A stretch of DNA of 29,469 bases, taken from NCBI GenBank assembly GCA_030141605.1, contig JAQGDQ010002373.1:64001-93469 (forward strand). The letters are read 5' to 3'. The notes beneath the pieces were generated by a model, which had not been told where the DNA came from, did no database searches, and saw nothing but the letters and a program-made list of their open reading frames with translations. The first letter of the stretch is position 1. Each line of letters opens with the position of its first letter. This document shows, piece by piece, positions 29,400 to 29,469 of the stretch. Position numbers and translations under genes: made by a program. Source of the stretch: Tubiluchus corallicola. Its lineage: Eukaryota > Priapulida > Priapulimorpha > Priapulimorphida > Tubiluchidae.

Positions 29400-29404
29400 A
29401 TAAA
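29399..29404 (+). terminator. TXNL4B polyadenylation signal overlapping the stop codon
   Basis: AATAAA starts on the last base of the TGA stop. If used, cleavage would leave a 3' UTR of only 10-30 bases. Confidence 0.5.
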
Positions 29405-29469
29405 AGAACCCTTAGGTACACAACCACTCATAACTGTGATGGAAGATTGCTGCAATAGACTGACGGTGT

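Overview
The window is AT-rich, intron-containing animal DNA. It holds three recognisable host genes, each split by introns, and their spaces are filled with transposons and minisatellites. The gene set (an eIF2-alpha kinase of the HRI type, a CYB561D2-like cytochrome b561 and a TXNL4B/Dim2-like spliceosome protein) and the repeat types (Bel/Pao LTR element, several hAT-type elements, RTE- and CR1-like LINE relics, a 5S-rRNA-headed SINE) point to a metazoan, probably an invertebrate. The species cannot be named from the sequence alone.

Layout. 1-8508 (+): HRI/EIF2AK1-like kinase. Four exons are clear upstream (1274-1488, 2347-2534, 3167-3272, 4123-4258), followed by one long terminal exon (6884-8508). 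A tiny first coding exon at 217-232 is possible. Just before the last exon lies an array of about 17 units of a 124-bp repeat. Each unit copies the 3' splice site and the first ~80 nt of that exon. A ~140-bp inverted repeat follows the stop codon. 9369-12802: intergenic, with an RTE-like LINE fragment, two hAT-type elements, a 5S-derived SINE and a 43-bp minisatellite. 12901-16754 (-): CYB561D2-like gene in three exons. Its large second intron carries a 15-bp minisatellite, a solo LTR, an hAT-type element and a CR1-like relic. 16755-20112: intergenic, with a rearranged LINE relic, a 708-bp hAT-type element, a segment bounded by 20-bp direct repeats, and a second solo LTR just upstream of the next gene. 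20113-29399 (+): TXNL4B-like gene in three exons. Intron 1 carries a 5S-derived SINE with a perfect 11-bp target duplication. Intron 2 is ~8.1 kb and is mostly a nearly complete Bel/Pao retrotransposon (22508-29144, LTRs almost identical). That element sits in the (TA)n tail of an older retroposon-like repeat, which is itself flanked by a 20-bp duplication.

The three host genes look independent (stress translation control, transmembrane electron transfer, pre-mRNA splicing). HRI and CYB561D2 converge; CYB561D2 and TXNL4B diverge. The most unusual structure is the array of repeated splice acceptors in the HRI gene. It offers about 15 candidate acceptors, but only the last leads directly into the kinase reading frame. 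Insertion boundaries were assigned by reading target duplications and terminal inverted repeats by eye; no database search was possible.
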